Source: Eublepharis macularius (taxonomy: Eukaryota > Chordata > Lepidosauria > Squamata > Eublepharidae). Taken from it: DNA of 64,000 nt. Below are positions 1 through 11,455 of this stretch, in pieces (the stretch's first letter is position 1; every line of letters begins with the position of its first letter). The translations under genes were made by a program, and so were the position numbers. Where the stretch lies: contig NC_072791.1 in NCBI RefSeq assembly GCF_028583425.1, positions 194,718,311 through 194,782,310 of the forward strand, written 5' to 3'. A model generated the notes under the pieces. The model did not search any database. It was given only the letters and a program-made list of their open reading frames with translations, and was not told where the DNA came from.

Positions 1-903
1 TGACAAACATCTTGTGTTTTTACCATCTCTGTGACTAACATCCATTTGCTGTCATATCACATGGTTTCTATATCTCTTGTCAAAAATAGATGGTCTCAAG
101 TGAGCTTTGGATTGGGTCTATGTAGTGTTTAAGTTGCTTGTCATCTATGTATTATATAATTGTTCTTTCAAAAGATCTTAACAGCGGCAATCATCTGACA
201 TCAAAACGCAGCATATTACAAATATGAATAAGGAAGTCTTTGTTCATGTTACATTTACAGTGCTTGAGCATAATGTGAGTTACATAATAAAAGGAAATTG
301 GCAAACAATGGTTGTTGCTTTTGTTGATTTTTTTTCCAGCCAGCTCGTTCAATAACACACATGAAAGCATGAACGCACAAGCAAGAATTTTCCATTGTGT
401 AGAACAACTTAATTTAATTGCCATGTAAGGAAAACCTATGCATTGTTATGCTTCCTCTTTGGAACTTTATGTGGATTGCTCAGTTAAAGATAAGTCAATA
501 TTGATGATCCTCGTTTTATTTTATGCTTGCTCACAGGTGTCAGGGTAGCTACATCCTGGTCACATGATGTTTCTGGGCACACCTAGTTAAGCTGTCCGGG
601 TTCCCAGACCAAGACAAAAACTTTCTTCTTCATGCTCTGTTGCTTGATCTCTTAAGAAGAAAGCAGGCCTCAGTAAAACCACGCGAGTTGGAAAAATATC
701 AGCAGGACTGAGGCATAAATCCTGGCTATGTTCAAAAATATTTGGTAGTGAATAGAATAATGGTGTAGCAGAGATCCCAAACATAGTTGAGCCTGTGAGC
801 AGTTGAAATTTTGAAAAAGTGAGTCCTACCACAAAAATAGCTGCTATGGGAGCAGAGGCCCATCAAAAAAAGCTGTGAGGTTCTCAGCCTGATGTTGTCC
901 TGT
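1..903. other. No gene recognised
   Basis: AT-rich intergenic DNA. No exon-like frame with splice sites, RNA gene or named repeat was recognised. Open frames here are short and have no family resemblance. Confidence 0.5.
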
Positions 904-911
904 GATAGAGC

Positions 912-1719
912 CAGGGCTTTTTTTTTCAGCTGGAACGCAGTGGAACGGAGTTCTGGCACCTCTTGAAAATGGTCACATGGTCGGTGGCCACGCCCCCTGA
1001 ACTCCAGAGGGGAGTTTAGATTCTAAACCCCTTTGGAGATGGGGCGGGGGCCCACTGGCCATGTGTCCATTTTCACCAAAGGTGATTTAAACTTTAAAAA
1101 ACTCCCCCCCCCATTCCAGCTGACCCAAAGTGACATCATTGTGTGGTCCTGGGAGTGTGTGTGCACTTTGCGCATGCACATGTGGTACCGGGGTATCCAC
1201 TCCCGCCAGACGTTGTCCCCTATGCTGACAACCAGGGCTCATTTCGAGGGGGAACGTGCCGGAACACAGTTCCGGCAGTTCCCCAAAGAGGTCACATGTC
1301 AGGTGGCCCCGCCCACCTGACTCTCAGCCATTTTGGGCCCGTTTCATCCTGGATTGGGGCTGAAACAGCTTGGATCGGGCCTCTGACGGGTGGTGGATCG
1401 CTCTCCTGTTCAGCAGTGGCCTGATCCTGACCATTTTGGGACCCTTTTCAGCCATTTTCAGCCCCTTTTTGCCATTTTGGGCCCAATTTCTGCCCTGAAT
1501 GGCCAGGATTGGATCCAAAGCAGCCAGGATAAGTGATGACAGGGAGTGTGGCATATGCAAATCAGTTATGCTAATGACACATTTCTGGTGATAGCAAGGG
1601 GTGTGGAATATGCTATTGAGTTATACTAATGAGTTATGCTAATGAGTTCCTCCAGCTCTTTTTCTACGAAATGACCTCTGCTGAGTTCCACCACCTCTTT
1701 TCCCAGAAAAAAAGCCCTG
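912..1719. mobile_element. Non-autonomous hAT element, family A, with nested insertion
   Basis: The left end reads CAGGGCTTTTTTTTCAGCTGG and the right end finishes in AAAAAAAGCCCTG, giving inverted termini that start CAGGG as in many hAT elements. The flanking 8-mers are gatagagc (904-911) and gacagagc (1720-1727), a target duplication with one mismatch. The 5' part matches the family copies at 24359 and 45914 (CACATGG, GGCCACGCCCCCTGA, GGGGAGTTTAGAT). The inside is extended and contains a second element at 1233-1680. No transposase frame is present. Confidence 0.8.
1233..1680. mobile_element. Non-autonomous hAT element, family B, nested
   Basis: It starts CAGGGCTCATTTCGAGGGGG and ends CTCCAGCTCTTTTTCTACGA followed by AATGACCTCTG. 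It is the same family as 55177-55528, where an 8-bp target duplication fixes the ends. Here the flanks are ctgacaac and ctgagttc, which agree only in the first four bases. It holds repeated GCCATTTTGGGCCC-like motifs and lies inside the family-A element, so it inserted later. Confidence 0.7.
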
Positions 1720-1941
1720 GACAGAGCCAATTGTCTCCCCATAGGTGCTCCCTAGACACCAAAGTAATACTTCCTGGGGTCCCCTGAAGCACTTCCTTCT
1801 GGCGACGTGGATTAAGGATTGGAGGTTTACTTTGGGGGAGGAAGAAGTGGGCACAAGAAAACACATTGATAGGCACCAGATTGCCACACCAAGAAATCAC
1901 TGCAGGAAATTGTTTCCTTCTCTTTAGGCTGGATTAGATAA

Positions 1942-2122
1942 GGGCTTTTTCCACACGGCTTACCTTGTTACAGAAAACAGTGAAATCTCACTCAAAATTG
2001 CTCGAGAAGACGCTGTTATCATGTGATATCGCGCGAGAAGACATGATAACAGCATCTTCTCGCACGATTTCACGCAAGATTTCGCTGTTTTCCGGAACAA
2101 GGTAAGCCGTGTGGAAACGGCC
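1942..2122. mobile_element. CpG-rich palindromic MITE
   Basis: The left end, GGGCTTTTTCCACACGGCTT, is mirrored by AAGCCGTGTGGAAACGGCC at the right end. The core carries inverted stretches such as CGCGCGAGAAGACATGATAA and TTATCATGTGATATCGCGCG, so most of the 181 bp can fold on itself. A second copy lies at 36274-36467. No coding capacity; superfamily not determined because no target duplication was seen. Confidence 0.75.
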
Positions 2123-2927
2123 ATTGTTAAGCCTCTAAAGTGTAGAGAAAGAGCTAGAAGAGAAATTTCTGTACTTGTCCTGCCTCTTATACTGTTTTAA
2201 AATCCCCAGCAGCACAGATAATATTGGCTTTATTCTTTTATCATATGATAATGGAGTGGTGCCCAGATTCCCAGCTGGGAGGAAACTTGACATACACATA
2301 GGGCACAGCTGTAACCATGACAGTGTCATTGTCAGCTACAGTAAGTCAAAGCTGCTTGTGTACACACAGTACATTCTTTTCCCACAGCTAGCACTGTCTG
2401 AAGTGTTCTGAATTGCAGGCACAGAGCATTTCTGTACATTAATGTTGCATACAGTATACTTGAGATTTTGTTTATATTTGCTAGCAGGGGATAGACAGGA
2501 AAAGAGCCCCTGTCTGCATTCTGATGTCATGACAAATTAAGTAGAAGTTTGTCCACAGTGGACACAACTATAGATTTTTTTTCATTCTGCTTGTATGCTT
2601 TCCACCTTCCTTCTCTAGTCTAGGATCTATTGAACCCTTCCTGGTTGCACTAAGCTCCGGTTTGCTATGGCATCTGAACAGAGTTGCCTCAGCAAATTGG
2701 AATTTGTCCACAAGCCACGGTTCTAAATCTTGGGGAAATCCCAAATTAGAAACTCAGTTTGTAGAGGATTTGCCAATTTATCTGCATTTTGTGAAGGATC
2801 TAGTTTGCCTACATTTGACCATTAACATAAATTGTATTTTAATCACACCAAGATGTGTTCAATGAAGCTCCGCTCACTATATGAGGTGGGAGAAAAGAGG
2901 GGAGCACACATCCACAGTGAACAAGCT
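2123..2927. other. No gene recognised
   Basis: Unique-looking intergenic DNA. No splice-flanked coding frame, RNA gene or named repeat recognised. Confidence 0.4.
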
Positions 2928-3060
2928 AAATCAAAAAGAGTCCAGTAGCACCTTTAAGACTAACCAACTTTATTGTAGCATAAATAAAGTTGGTTAGTCT
3001 TAAAGGTGCTACTGGACTCTTTTTGATTTTGCTACTACAGACTAACACGGCTAACTCCTC
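2928..3060. repeat. Reptile interspersed repeat forming a perfect 47-bp hairpin
   Basis: Left arm 2928-2974 and right arm 2983-3029 are exact reverse complements (47 bp) around an 8-base spacer. The arms carry AGTCCAGTAGCACCTTTAAG, the core of a repeat also seen at 7825-7979 and 39890-40010. The piece after the right arm (TTGCTACTACAGACTAACAC) is the other end of the same repeat. The family was not named from the sequence. Confidence 0.75.
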
Positions 3061-4414
3061 TGCATCAGTGAACAAGCTCTAATGGTGCCTCACACTTCAA
3101 ACTGTACTTAAGAGTTTTCCATAACATATGAGGGTCAAGCTAAATGTGCATGTTTCTAAAGAGTCGGGTCTGGGTTCCCTACAGCCACATAGCAGCTTTG
3201 GGGAATGGCAGTTAAAAAATAAAGGAGAGTCCAAACAGTCTCAGAATGCCTCGGGGGGGGGGGGGTCTCCTCTCTACCCACTCAAGCAGTTTCCCTATGT
3301 CACAATAGCGGGGGGGGGGGCTGTTTTACTGGTCCACATGCACAGAATACTCCACATGGATCATAAAAACAGAGAAAAAAACCTGCCACACCCTCTCAAC
3401 CGAGGCAGATTTCTGATGCAGAGTGAGAGGCGTTTCCTCTGATGCACATGAAGTCTTTTGAATTGCCTTTCTGCTCAGCAGTTGGTTTCCTCCTTAAAAA
3501 AGGACATTCAAACCATTTTGTTCTGCACGGGTTGCCTTTAGCCTACCACTAGCATCTCCTCAATTGATCTTTCTTGACTATTTTCTTTGGCACCTGGAAG
3601 AACTTCTTAATTTATGTTTTGTTTTCTCTGCTTGTTATATGCTGCTATTCAGCTCTAACGATCTATGGGCCAAACTAGGTGTTATGGCATCCATGGGTCT
3701 GACCCATGGATACCAATGCTATTTTAGAGAAGAATTCAGCAAACGTGCGAGGGCCTGATCCTGACTGAGCCCATGGTGCCAGATCTTATCCCTCCCCCGC
3801 CCCCACACACACACTTTTTAAGTGCTGAAACAGCTGTGTGGGTACTGGTTTGGCACTTTAAAAGATATCTGGAGGAGGGCACAAGATCACCTTGTCCTGC
3901 TGCACCCTGGGCCCAATCAGGATCAGTCCCTTGCAGCATTTTTAAATGGATGGATTCTTCTCTAAAAATGATGCTGGCATCCACAGCTCAGATCCGCAGA
4001 TGCTGTAATGTCTACTTTGGTCCTATGCAAACTGATATTACAACTAAGGCTTTTTGTGTGTGACTTAGTTACCCCTGTTAATATTCTCTAGGAAAATCCC
4101 AGAGGGTTGTATCCTTCTCCTCCTTGCAGCAGAGTTCGAAGACTCCCTCCAGCCCAAGGAGTGTTTGTCCGACGGAACTGGTAGGAGGAAGAGCCACTTC
4201 TACTGCAGAAAGCCTCCTTGGGCTGGAAGAAGGCTTAAAACTTTGATGAGTGTTGGAGTGTTAAGATACAAGACAGCACCACACATTTATCTCAAGGATG
4301 TATAAATAGAGGCCTTGGCAGTTTCAGGGTGGGGTGGGGATTCATCACAAATCAGTATATTTTTAGAGCATTTTGTGTGTGTGTGTTTTAAAAAAACTCA
4401 TTGTTAATGGATGC
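3061..4414. other. No gene recognised; G runs and a short inverted repeat
   Basis: It holds uninterrupted G runs near 3252 and 3310. A 15-bp inverted pair around CTCCAGCCCAAGGAG / CTCCTTGGGCTGGAA lies near 4147 and 4208. No coding exon recognised. Confidence 0.4.
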
Positions 4415-4500
4415 TTTATAGCGCAACCCTAATCAGAGTTATGCTGTTCTAAGTCCAATTGGCCTTAGAGGGGTGTTACTCCACTTAGGATTGCACTTTT
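4415..4500. repeat. Short ancient interspersed repeat (TAGGATTGCA type)
   Basis: It contains AGAGTTATGCTGTTCTAAGT and ends GGATTGCA. Similar pieces recur at 5965-6045, 23940-24000, 45655-45730 and 52490-52555, usually with a line about a cycle of 'ggcttaga ... aactctgcataggattgca'. It is a common diverged reptile repeat; no function can be read. Confidence 0.55.
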
Positions 4501-4555
4501 GCCCCCTCCTCCTTATTAAAATACTTTACCATTCCTAGCACCCTGACTTGGATAG

Positions 4556-4760
4556 TCCATGCAAGCTGATCTCGTCAGATCTCAGAAGCTAAGCAATGTT
4601 GGCCTTAATTAGTAATTGGATGGGAGACCTCCAATGAAGACCAGGGTTTCAGAGCCAGGCAATGGCAAGCTACTTTTGCTAGTCTCTTGCCATGAAAACC
4701 CCACCAGGGGTTGCCATAAGTTAGCTATGACTGGATGGCACTCTCCACCACCTCCACTAT
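4556..4760 (+). repeat. 5S rRNA-derived SINE
   Basis: The head, GATCTCGTCAGATCTCAGAA followed by GCTAAGCA and TGGATGGGAGACC, matches the internal promoter region of 5S rRNA. The tail, GTTGCCATAAGTTAGCTATG followed by ACTGGATGGCAC, resembles the 3' end of Bov-B LINEs. This is the SINE3 type, a 5S head on a LINE-mobilised tail. The RNA polymerase III promoter boxes are diverged. Confidence 0.85.
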
Positions 4761-5265
4761 TCCTAGCAGCAATCGTGCATTTATGCTTGGTAGATTGAAC
4801 TCTTTGCCCACAGCCGAACGGAAGGGATGATTTGCTTGCATTCCCTTTGCAGGCTGCCTTTGCTCTTGGGCTTCTGGCGTGACTGAGACCATTGATCACA
4901 TTTTGTCATTTTGTGAACATCAGTCTTCATTTCGGGGTCTTTGGATCTTTCTTGTTTTGTGTAAATACCAACTTGTTATTGAATCTCAAGTGGTATCTTT
5001 TCTGCTGGCTCATGTTAACCCTACAGTTACATGATCTGTAGCCAAATTTTTATCTATCATAGTATCTTTGAGATATTCCTTTGCTATGTAATAATGAGAT
5101 AATTATGTATTCTTTGTTACTGATGTATGATTTGCGATTTTATAATATTGTACTCTTTGGCTCAAGACCTCAGGTCAAAGGAGCTTATTGTTTATAAAGG
5201 ACTGGATCGTTGGTCTTTCTGTTGTTAGTTCTTTAACATAAGTCTGTATGTGCAGACTTACAGCT
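4761..5265. other. No gene recognised
   Basis: AT-rich DNA between two 5S-derived SINEs. Nothing identifiable was seen. Confidence 0.4.
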
Positions 5266-5440
5266 CAGGTGAGCCTGATCTCATCAGATCTAAGAAGCTA
5301 AGCAGGATCAGCCTCGGATAGAAATTGGATGGGAGACCTCCAACAAAGACCAGGCTTGCAGAGGCAGGCAATGGCAAACCACCTCTGACCCACCAGGGGT
5401 TTCCATATATCAACTATGACTTGAGGGCACCACATACACA
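5266..5440 (+). repeat. 5S rRNA-derived SINE
   Basis: Second copy: CTGATCTCATCAGATCTAAG, then GCTAAGCAGGATCAGCCTCG and TTGGATGGGAGACC. The tail is shortened (CCATATATCAACTATGACTT, then GAGGGCAC). Confidence 0.85.
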
Positions 5441-5521
5441 CACAGTTTAGTGAAGAGAAAGTACTATTATAAATACATTTTCCACATTAAGGCACAAAGC
5501 AAGCCTTTCATACATTTGTAA

Positions 5522-5685
5522 AGCAAGATCCGGGTTCAATAGCACCTTAAAGGCCAATTAGATTTCCAGGGTATGCGCTTTCAGGAGTCAAAACTCGCGT
5601 CATCTAATTGGTCTTTAAGATGCTATTGGATCCGGATTTTATTCTTGGACTGCAGACCAACACAGCTACCCACTTGAAACTGTTT
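5522..5685. repeat. Diverged copy of the AGCACCTTAAAG repeat
   Basis: GTTCAATAGCACCTTAAAGG with AATTAGATTTCC on one side and TAATTGGTCTTTAAGATGCT on the other form an imperfect hairpin. The closing piece, GACTGCAGACCAACACAGCT, corresponds to the end seen at 3030-3060. Related pairs lie at 38100-38430. Confidence 0.6.
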
Positions 5686-5964
5686 ATAGGTCATTGTTAA
5701 CATATCTTCCATTAAGGACTTTTATGTCCCATGATCTCTGGAGTGGCAATAAGTTACAGGATTTCAAGAGAACAGAAACTCCTTTTTGCTTTCTTCCCTT
5801 AAGACTTGCATTGCCGGTTGAGTCAGAGTGTAAAGTGCTGCCACCTACTGGAATATCTATTAATTTCAGTTACCAAAATGCAGGAATCGTAGATGCTCTA
5901 ATATCATATACCAACAGGTATAGCATTTGTTTTCAGTTGGGTTTCAGTAGCTAGAACCCAGAGA

Positions 5965-6045
5965 AGTCTACATCAACAGCACTATCCTATGCAAAGTGGA
6001 ATCAGTGGGCTTAGACTGGAGTAACTCTGCATAGGATTGCATTTT
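5965..6045. repeat. Short ancient interspersed repeat (TAGGATTGCA type)
   Basis: AGTGGGCTTAGACTGGAGTA, then ACTCTGCATAGGATTGCA, is the clearest copy of this family in the window. Confidence 0.6.
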
Positions 6046-7824
6046 TCTCATGCTGATCCCAGTGTATACAAAACATATTTTATTTATTTCATTTATACCT
6101 TGCTTTCCCAATCAATGTCACCTAATTCCTCTGCTTTCTACATCTCACTTGCCATTTGTCCATGAAGTTTTCATGCTCCATAGAATAGCTTTTTGGTAGT
6201 CAAAGCAGGACGCCCTGCTCCCCTTTTTAACAGCAGAAAAGCAGATTGGATCCAGTTTTAATTATATTTATGCTGATATAAATTTTGTTTTCTGAGTCAC
6301 CTTGGGCAGGTTTTCTGGAGAGAAGCACATACATTTGCTCAATAAACAAATGTTTTCTATCAATACAATCTTGATGATTAAGGTTGAAACGTAAATAAAA
6401 TTTGCACTAACTTGTGGATTCTCAAATGGCAATTGCATCACAGATGTCTTATGAGTGACTCCCTAATTTTGGTATTGAATATTGGGAAACATATGAGTAG
6501 TCTATTATCTAAGAACAAGGCCATAGGTAGTAGCTCTCCAATTCCAGTAGTCATCTCTCTTAGAAAAAAAAATTGGGGATCTCTGTGTTAAGAGAAAAAA
6601 AGTTTGGAATGCAAAGATTCCTCACCATTTCTTCAAAATTACTTAAGAAGCTGAGTAGCTTGTGCATAACTTGTTCTTGAGGAAAGAAATCCAACTTGTA
6701 CATAATACTGTCTACTATTCAATAGCCATGCTGTGTTCCATAATCTTTAGTTCTCAGGAGGAACACTGTCAATCATTTACCCTGAAGTGTTTATCCATGA
6801 CATGGATCTTGGCGCATGTAACTTAATTAATGTACTTGCTGGCACGTTGTATTTCATTGTGATGAACTCTAAAGAGTGCCAAGGGGTTATCATGTTCTGA
6901 CTTTTGTTAACATAACTTGTAAGTACCTGGGACCGCTTGCTACAATTTATGTCAGGATCAAGTATGTATTAATCCCCCCAAATCTTTTCATGTTACTCTG
7001 TTTGTAGAAAAATGAATAGAAAGACCCACAGCTCCTAAAAGACTATTCATTTTGTGTGTTGCATCATTGATCTTTCTGGATTTTTTTTAAAAAAACATCC
7101 TTTGCGTGTTAAAAGATTAGTACAATAGACTTTTGAATAGCGGTGTGCAAGGTGGGTGTGGATTGAGAGCGAGAAGGGTGTTTTCCTTGTTGTTCACGTT
7201 GTGAGTCACTTAGCTAATCAGATGGAAGGCCGAGGTGCCTTTTTCTCTTAAGTATAGATGGGCAGCATTGTAACTGAGCTATTCCATCACAAGGATGAAA
7301 CACAGAATAGTTCACAATGCTTACATAGCAGCCTCCCCACCCAAATAACTTTGCATTCACCTTTCATGCAGTTCAATCGCTGCTTTCTATCAAGCCTGCC
7401 TCTTTCAGGGAACAGGTACAGGCAGGCATGCACCAGAGGAAGTATTGCGATAAGCCAACCATTATTTTTGGTGGTGTGGTTTCTTCATTTTAATCACGCA
7501 TCCCTATGCAATCTCCCAGTTTAGTTATACCTCAAAATATCTTATGATGGTGGGTGCTTCAGCTGATGACTTTGTGGACTCGAAAGTTCACTTTACAATT
7601 GGGGATTAATAAGCACTCGCCATGGGGTACATTTTAAATGGCTGCACTTGCAACCAAGTTTCCTGGCCATGTATCTTTTTGGTAGTGTTTTCCGCATGAG
7701 GATGGGTTTGAGTGGCTTTCCTGGTGCTGTTGCAGTTGCCCGTAAAGCACAAGGGCCACGAGGCTTCCACACGGCAAGTTCCCCCACATTTCCTCTGCCT
7801 GAGCCCCCCAGAAGAAGAGCCAGA
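6046..7824. other. No gene recognised
   Basis: AT-rich DNA, turning GC-richer after 7640. The open frames near 7593-7875 have no recognisable domain. No repeat named. Confidence 0.4.
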
Positions 7825-7979
7825 GGAGTTAGCCATGAGTCTGTAGGAGCAAAATAGTAAAGAGTCCAGTAGCACCTTTAAGACTAACCAACTTTATTGT
7901 AGCATAAGCTTTCGAGAGCCACAGCTCTCTTCATCAGATGCATCTGATGGTCTTAAAGGTGCTACTGGACTCTTTACTA
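7825..7979. repeat. Reptile interspersed repeat with terminal 30-bp inverted arms
   Basis: The arm at 7855-7884 and the arm at 7950-7979 are exact reverse complements (30 bp, containing AGTCCAGTAGCACCTTTAAG). Between them lie TTATTGTAGCATAAGCTTTC and a small inner palindrome, CATCAGATGCATCTGATG. Same family as 2928-3060. Confidence 0.75.
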
Positions 7980-8884
7980 CAATGAAGATCTGTGAAAGAA
8001 TGCAGGAAAGATGGAGAAAACCCAGGAAGTGCCTGGAAGCACCACGATGCTGTGGGGTGGTAAGGGGAAAAGCACTTCTCAATAGCATCCGATAGCATAC
8101 AAGCCAGGGGAGCCAATCCGTGTGTAAGCGACCAGGGTCTCGTCTCACTAGGAAGCATTCTAGATCCCATTCCAATGGGCGTGGAGGGGCAAGCTTTCCT
8201 TAAGAGGCAGGCCATTGCGCTGCCCAGAGGCAGTTGTTACCATGGGCAACGGAGGATCAAGATAGTCGTCTTCTCTGGCACCCTAACGCTGTCATAGCAT
8301 ATTTTAGTATATGGTATATAGACATAAATATAAGATTTAGTATGTAGTGGGTATTTAATGATGATACATTCATTAATAACCATGGACACAGGTTCATTAG
8401 ATAAGCAAAACAGGCTTCCTATTCTACTTCATGCTGGAATAAATGTTGTTAAGGGGCCACTGGACTCTTGTTTTGTTTTGCTGATAGGGAACAACACAGC
8501 TACCTGTGTTCTTCTTTGACCCTGTAAGCTACAGGTCAAAGGGTGAATGGAAGGAGGGACTCTGCCTTGTTCTTCCACTAACCATAGGCAACAGAAATAC
8601 CTTAGGAGCTCTCTACCTTGTGGAGCTCCAGGGCAATTTCTCCTTTGTCTCCCCTCTGATTCCCTGGTTGCAGGGAACTCTTTTAAACCATCCATTGGTT
8701 GCATTTCATGAGCACTAGTCCTATGTTTTAACTGTTTACAGGCTATGACCATTTTTATGCCAGCCCTGCCCCCCCAAGGGACCCAAAATGGCTTTCATAA
8801 AATACCAAAATGCAAACAGTTAATTTTTTAACAATCAAATACATAAAAAACAAACAATACATTAAACATAGTGTAGTTTTTTTC
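7980..8884. other. No gene recognised
   Basis: No coding exon seen. A short stretch near 8440-8520 (CCACTGGACTCTTGTTTTGT) is a diverged end of the same reptile repeat. Confidence 0.4.
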
Positions 8885-9455
8885 ATAATGAATACTTTTT
8901 ATTTTATTGATAAATTTAAAATCCCAATAAAAAGGGAAGAGAGAAAAGAAAGGAAAAAGAAATAAAGAGAGAGAAAAGAGAACAAAAAGTAAAGAAAAAG
9001 AACAATGAAAAAATAATACATATATAAAAATCGTTTTCCATTTTTCTCTACAACACCTATCCTATCTTTACAAACATTATACTTGTAGTTTTGATACCTC
9101 TAAAATTTACCTTTTCAATCATGCCCCCTTCTATTTAGTTTCCCCAAATTTATCTTAGAAATCAAATCCACAAATCATCAGTTCATTTTTTCTCATCTCA
9201 CACAGAAAGTCAATAAGGGGTTTCCAATTTACTATAAAAATAGACAATGTTTTATCGCTGATCAGAGCTGTAAGTTTAGCCATCTCCACTAACGCCATCA
9301 TTTTCACAATTCAGTCATCCATTGAATGCAGTACTATACTTTTCCATTTCTGTGCATATAAAAGCCTAGCCGCTGTTGTCCTATATAAAAATAGGGTACC
9401 ATCTTTATTTTCCAGCTGGTTGTCCATTAGTCCCCAACAAAAAGGCTTCTGGTTT
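8885..9455 (-). pseudogene. L1 LINE 3' fragment: ORF2 C-terminus and 3' UTR
   Basis: On the minus strand, from about 9455 down to 9140, a frame reads through residues resembling the L1 ORF2 C-terminus, for example TAARLLYAQKWK and VEMAKLTALISDKT, then WKPLIDFL. It has at least one premature stop. A polypyrimidine-rich 3' UTR and an AATAAA-like A-rich end follow (about 9130-8885). Endonuclease and reverse transcriptase domains are absent, so this is a 5'-truncated copy. It gives an ORF2-bearing 3' end for comparison with the ORF1-only element at 53335-54870. Confidence 0.75.
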
Positions 9456-9590
9456 AAGTCACAAACTTTCTGCCTGACCTACTTCACAGAGTTGTACTGG
9501 TGGGGATAAAATAGAAGAGAGGAGGTAAACTGCTTTGGATCCCCATTGTGGAAAAAGGTGAGATATAAATGAAGTAAAACAAAATAAATC
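9456..9590 (+). repeat. tRNA-derived squamate SINE, 3' half
   Basis: CCTACTTCACAGAGTTGTAC, GGGGATAAAATAG, TTTGGATCCCCATTGTGG and GATATAAATGAAGTAAA are the 3' body of the SINE family best seen at 34399-34632. The tRNA-like head is missing. Confidence 0.7.
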
Positions 9591-10097
9591 TGGCAGCTAA
9601 TCTACCCATGACTCAGACCAAGTGAGATTCAGCAGGTCACCAGGTACCCCTCCCTCCCTCTCCCGGGATTCATTGACAGATGCTTTTATCATGCATCTGA
9701 AGTGCTTCTCAGGAAGCCTAACCTGCAGCCAGCTTCAGGCACAGGAAGAGCAAAGACACAATGAATCAAAGCTTCTTTCTAAACCTAAAGCCCCAAGCAA
9801 AGCCTGGCACTGAAACAGGGATGTCCTAAATCACCAAAGAGATGTAATTCATTCCTTAAGAAATTGCAAATGAAGTTACAGAAAATAGCCCAAAGCTATT
9901 CCCTCCCCCAACTCCCCTTCTCTGAAATAACTGTTTGAAACCAATTCCATTAAATGACTACATTTGAAATTTCAGGGTAACTTGTCTATCTGGAGAGATA
10001 TGGAGACTTAAGAAATCTGTTACAATTAAAGTTTCTACAGGATGTATTAAATCTCCCATCTTGCCTTGTGATAGCCAGTTGAGAAGATTGCATTCAC

Positions 10098-10196
<99 letters not shown>

Positions 10197-11241
10197 CCTT
10201 ATCATATCAAGTAACAGTCAGAATGCAAAAGTAAAATTTAGGGTATAGCACAGGCTTTTAGTGAAAGCATGTCGCCATTAGAACTGGCAACCGTTCAAGT
10301 CCTTTGGTAATCTATAGTATGCTCAAGAAAAAAATTTGATGGCCAAAGCACACATATTGCAGGTATCAGTTTCAAGAGGTATTCCTTCTCTGGAACCGTT
10401 GTCTGCCTAGAGGCCACGTGTATCACATGACTTAGCCCTGCAAACACTGTTAATGCAAACCTAGCAAACTTTTAGTATCAGAATGATCCTTTAAAATGAG
10501 GTCATAATCATCATAGACACTGGCTGTATACTGAGCTTGCACAAGCAGGTGAGTTACACACAACAGCTAGAGATGTTGTGAACTTCATGATAGGCAGGTT
10601 TGGTGGGTAAACACCCCGTGCTCAATTGCCGCAACCACTCACAGGGTGAGCCTCACATCTCCTTGTCTTGCTCTGGCTGGGCTCAATCAGCTGCCAAGCA
10701 TTTATAAATAACAATCACATCATTATGATAATGAAGAAAAATATTTTCAGGCTAACCACCCCAGTCCCCACAACAAATTGTTTGTGCACATCCTGCTAGG
10801 ATATCAGCAGGCACAGGGAAGCCCCATATCCAAGATGTACCCAACCATCCCTGCATATCACACAGTATAAATGAGGCTGTAAATAAGAAGAAGAATGTGT
10901 TGTCTAAGTTGTATGTATAGCAATGAGCAATGGATTAATACATTTGCATGGGTTACCTCTGACTACACAACAGGGGCTAAAAATGGACCTAGGAAGAAAG
11001 CTGATGTTCTTGACCAAGAACATGGTTCAACTTGATTGCCTCTTCCCCTGATAAGAACATTCCAACAGAAGAACTATCTGATTGTGAAGATTCCTTTTAG
11101 ACACCATGGCTTTGCCATTGATAGACCTTTTCTTTATGAAAGTGTCCAACCTCCTTTAAATGCCACCACCCACCCCTTTTCTATGGGAAGGAAGATTGTG
11201 TTGGGGGGCGGGGGAGGAAATCAGCTAGTTCCTTGACTTGA
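9591..11241. other. No gene recognised; contains a long GAAA microsatellite
   Basis: No exon or RNA gene was seen. The only marked structure is the tetranucleotide tract at 10097-10196. Confidence 0.4.
10097..10196 (+). repeat. (GAAA)n microsatellite
   Basis: About 25 uninterrupted copies of GAAA over about 100 bp; pure purine on this strand. Confidence 0.98.
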
Positions 11242-11455
11242 ATGGCCCAGACTAGTCCAATCTCATCAGATCTTGAACGCTAAGCAGGGTCAGAGCTGGT
11301 TAGTACTTAGATGGGAGACCACAAAGGAAGTCCAGGGTTGCAACACAAAGCAGGCAATGGAAAACCACCTTTGCTCATCTCTTGCCTTGAAAATTCTGCG
11401 GGGTCACCATAAGTCGGTTGCAACCTGATGGTACTTTTCACCACCATTCAGATAA
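11242..11455 (+). repeat. 5S rRNA-derived SINE, well preserved
   Basis: GTCCAATCTCATCAGATCTT, then GCTAAGCAGGGTCAGAGCTG and GTTAGTACTTAGATGGGAGA, closely follows the 5S rRNA A-box, intermediate-element and C-box area. The tail GGGGTCACCATAAGTCGGTT is Bov-B-like. Confidence 0.88.

Noticed and set aside
4556..4680. Possible 5S rRNA gene
   Set aside because: Only part of 5S is present, it is diverged and it is fused to a Bov-B-like tail, so it is a SINE rather than a functional gene.
10097..10196. CRISPR-like or regulatory array
   Set aside because: It is a plain GAAA microsatellite; there are no spacers, and this is a vertebrate genome.
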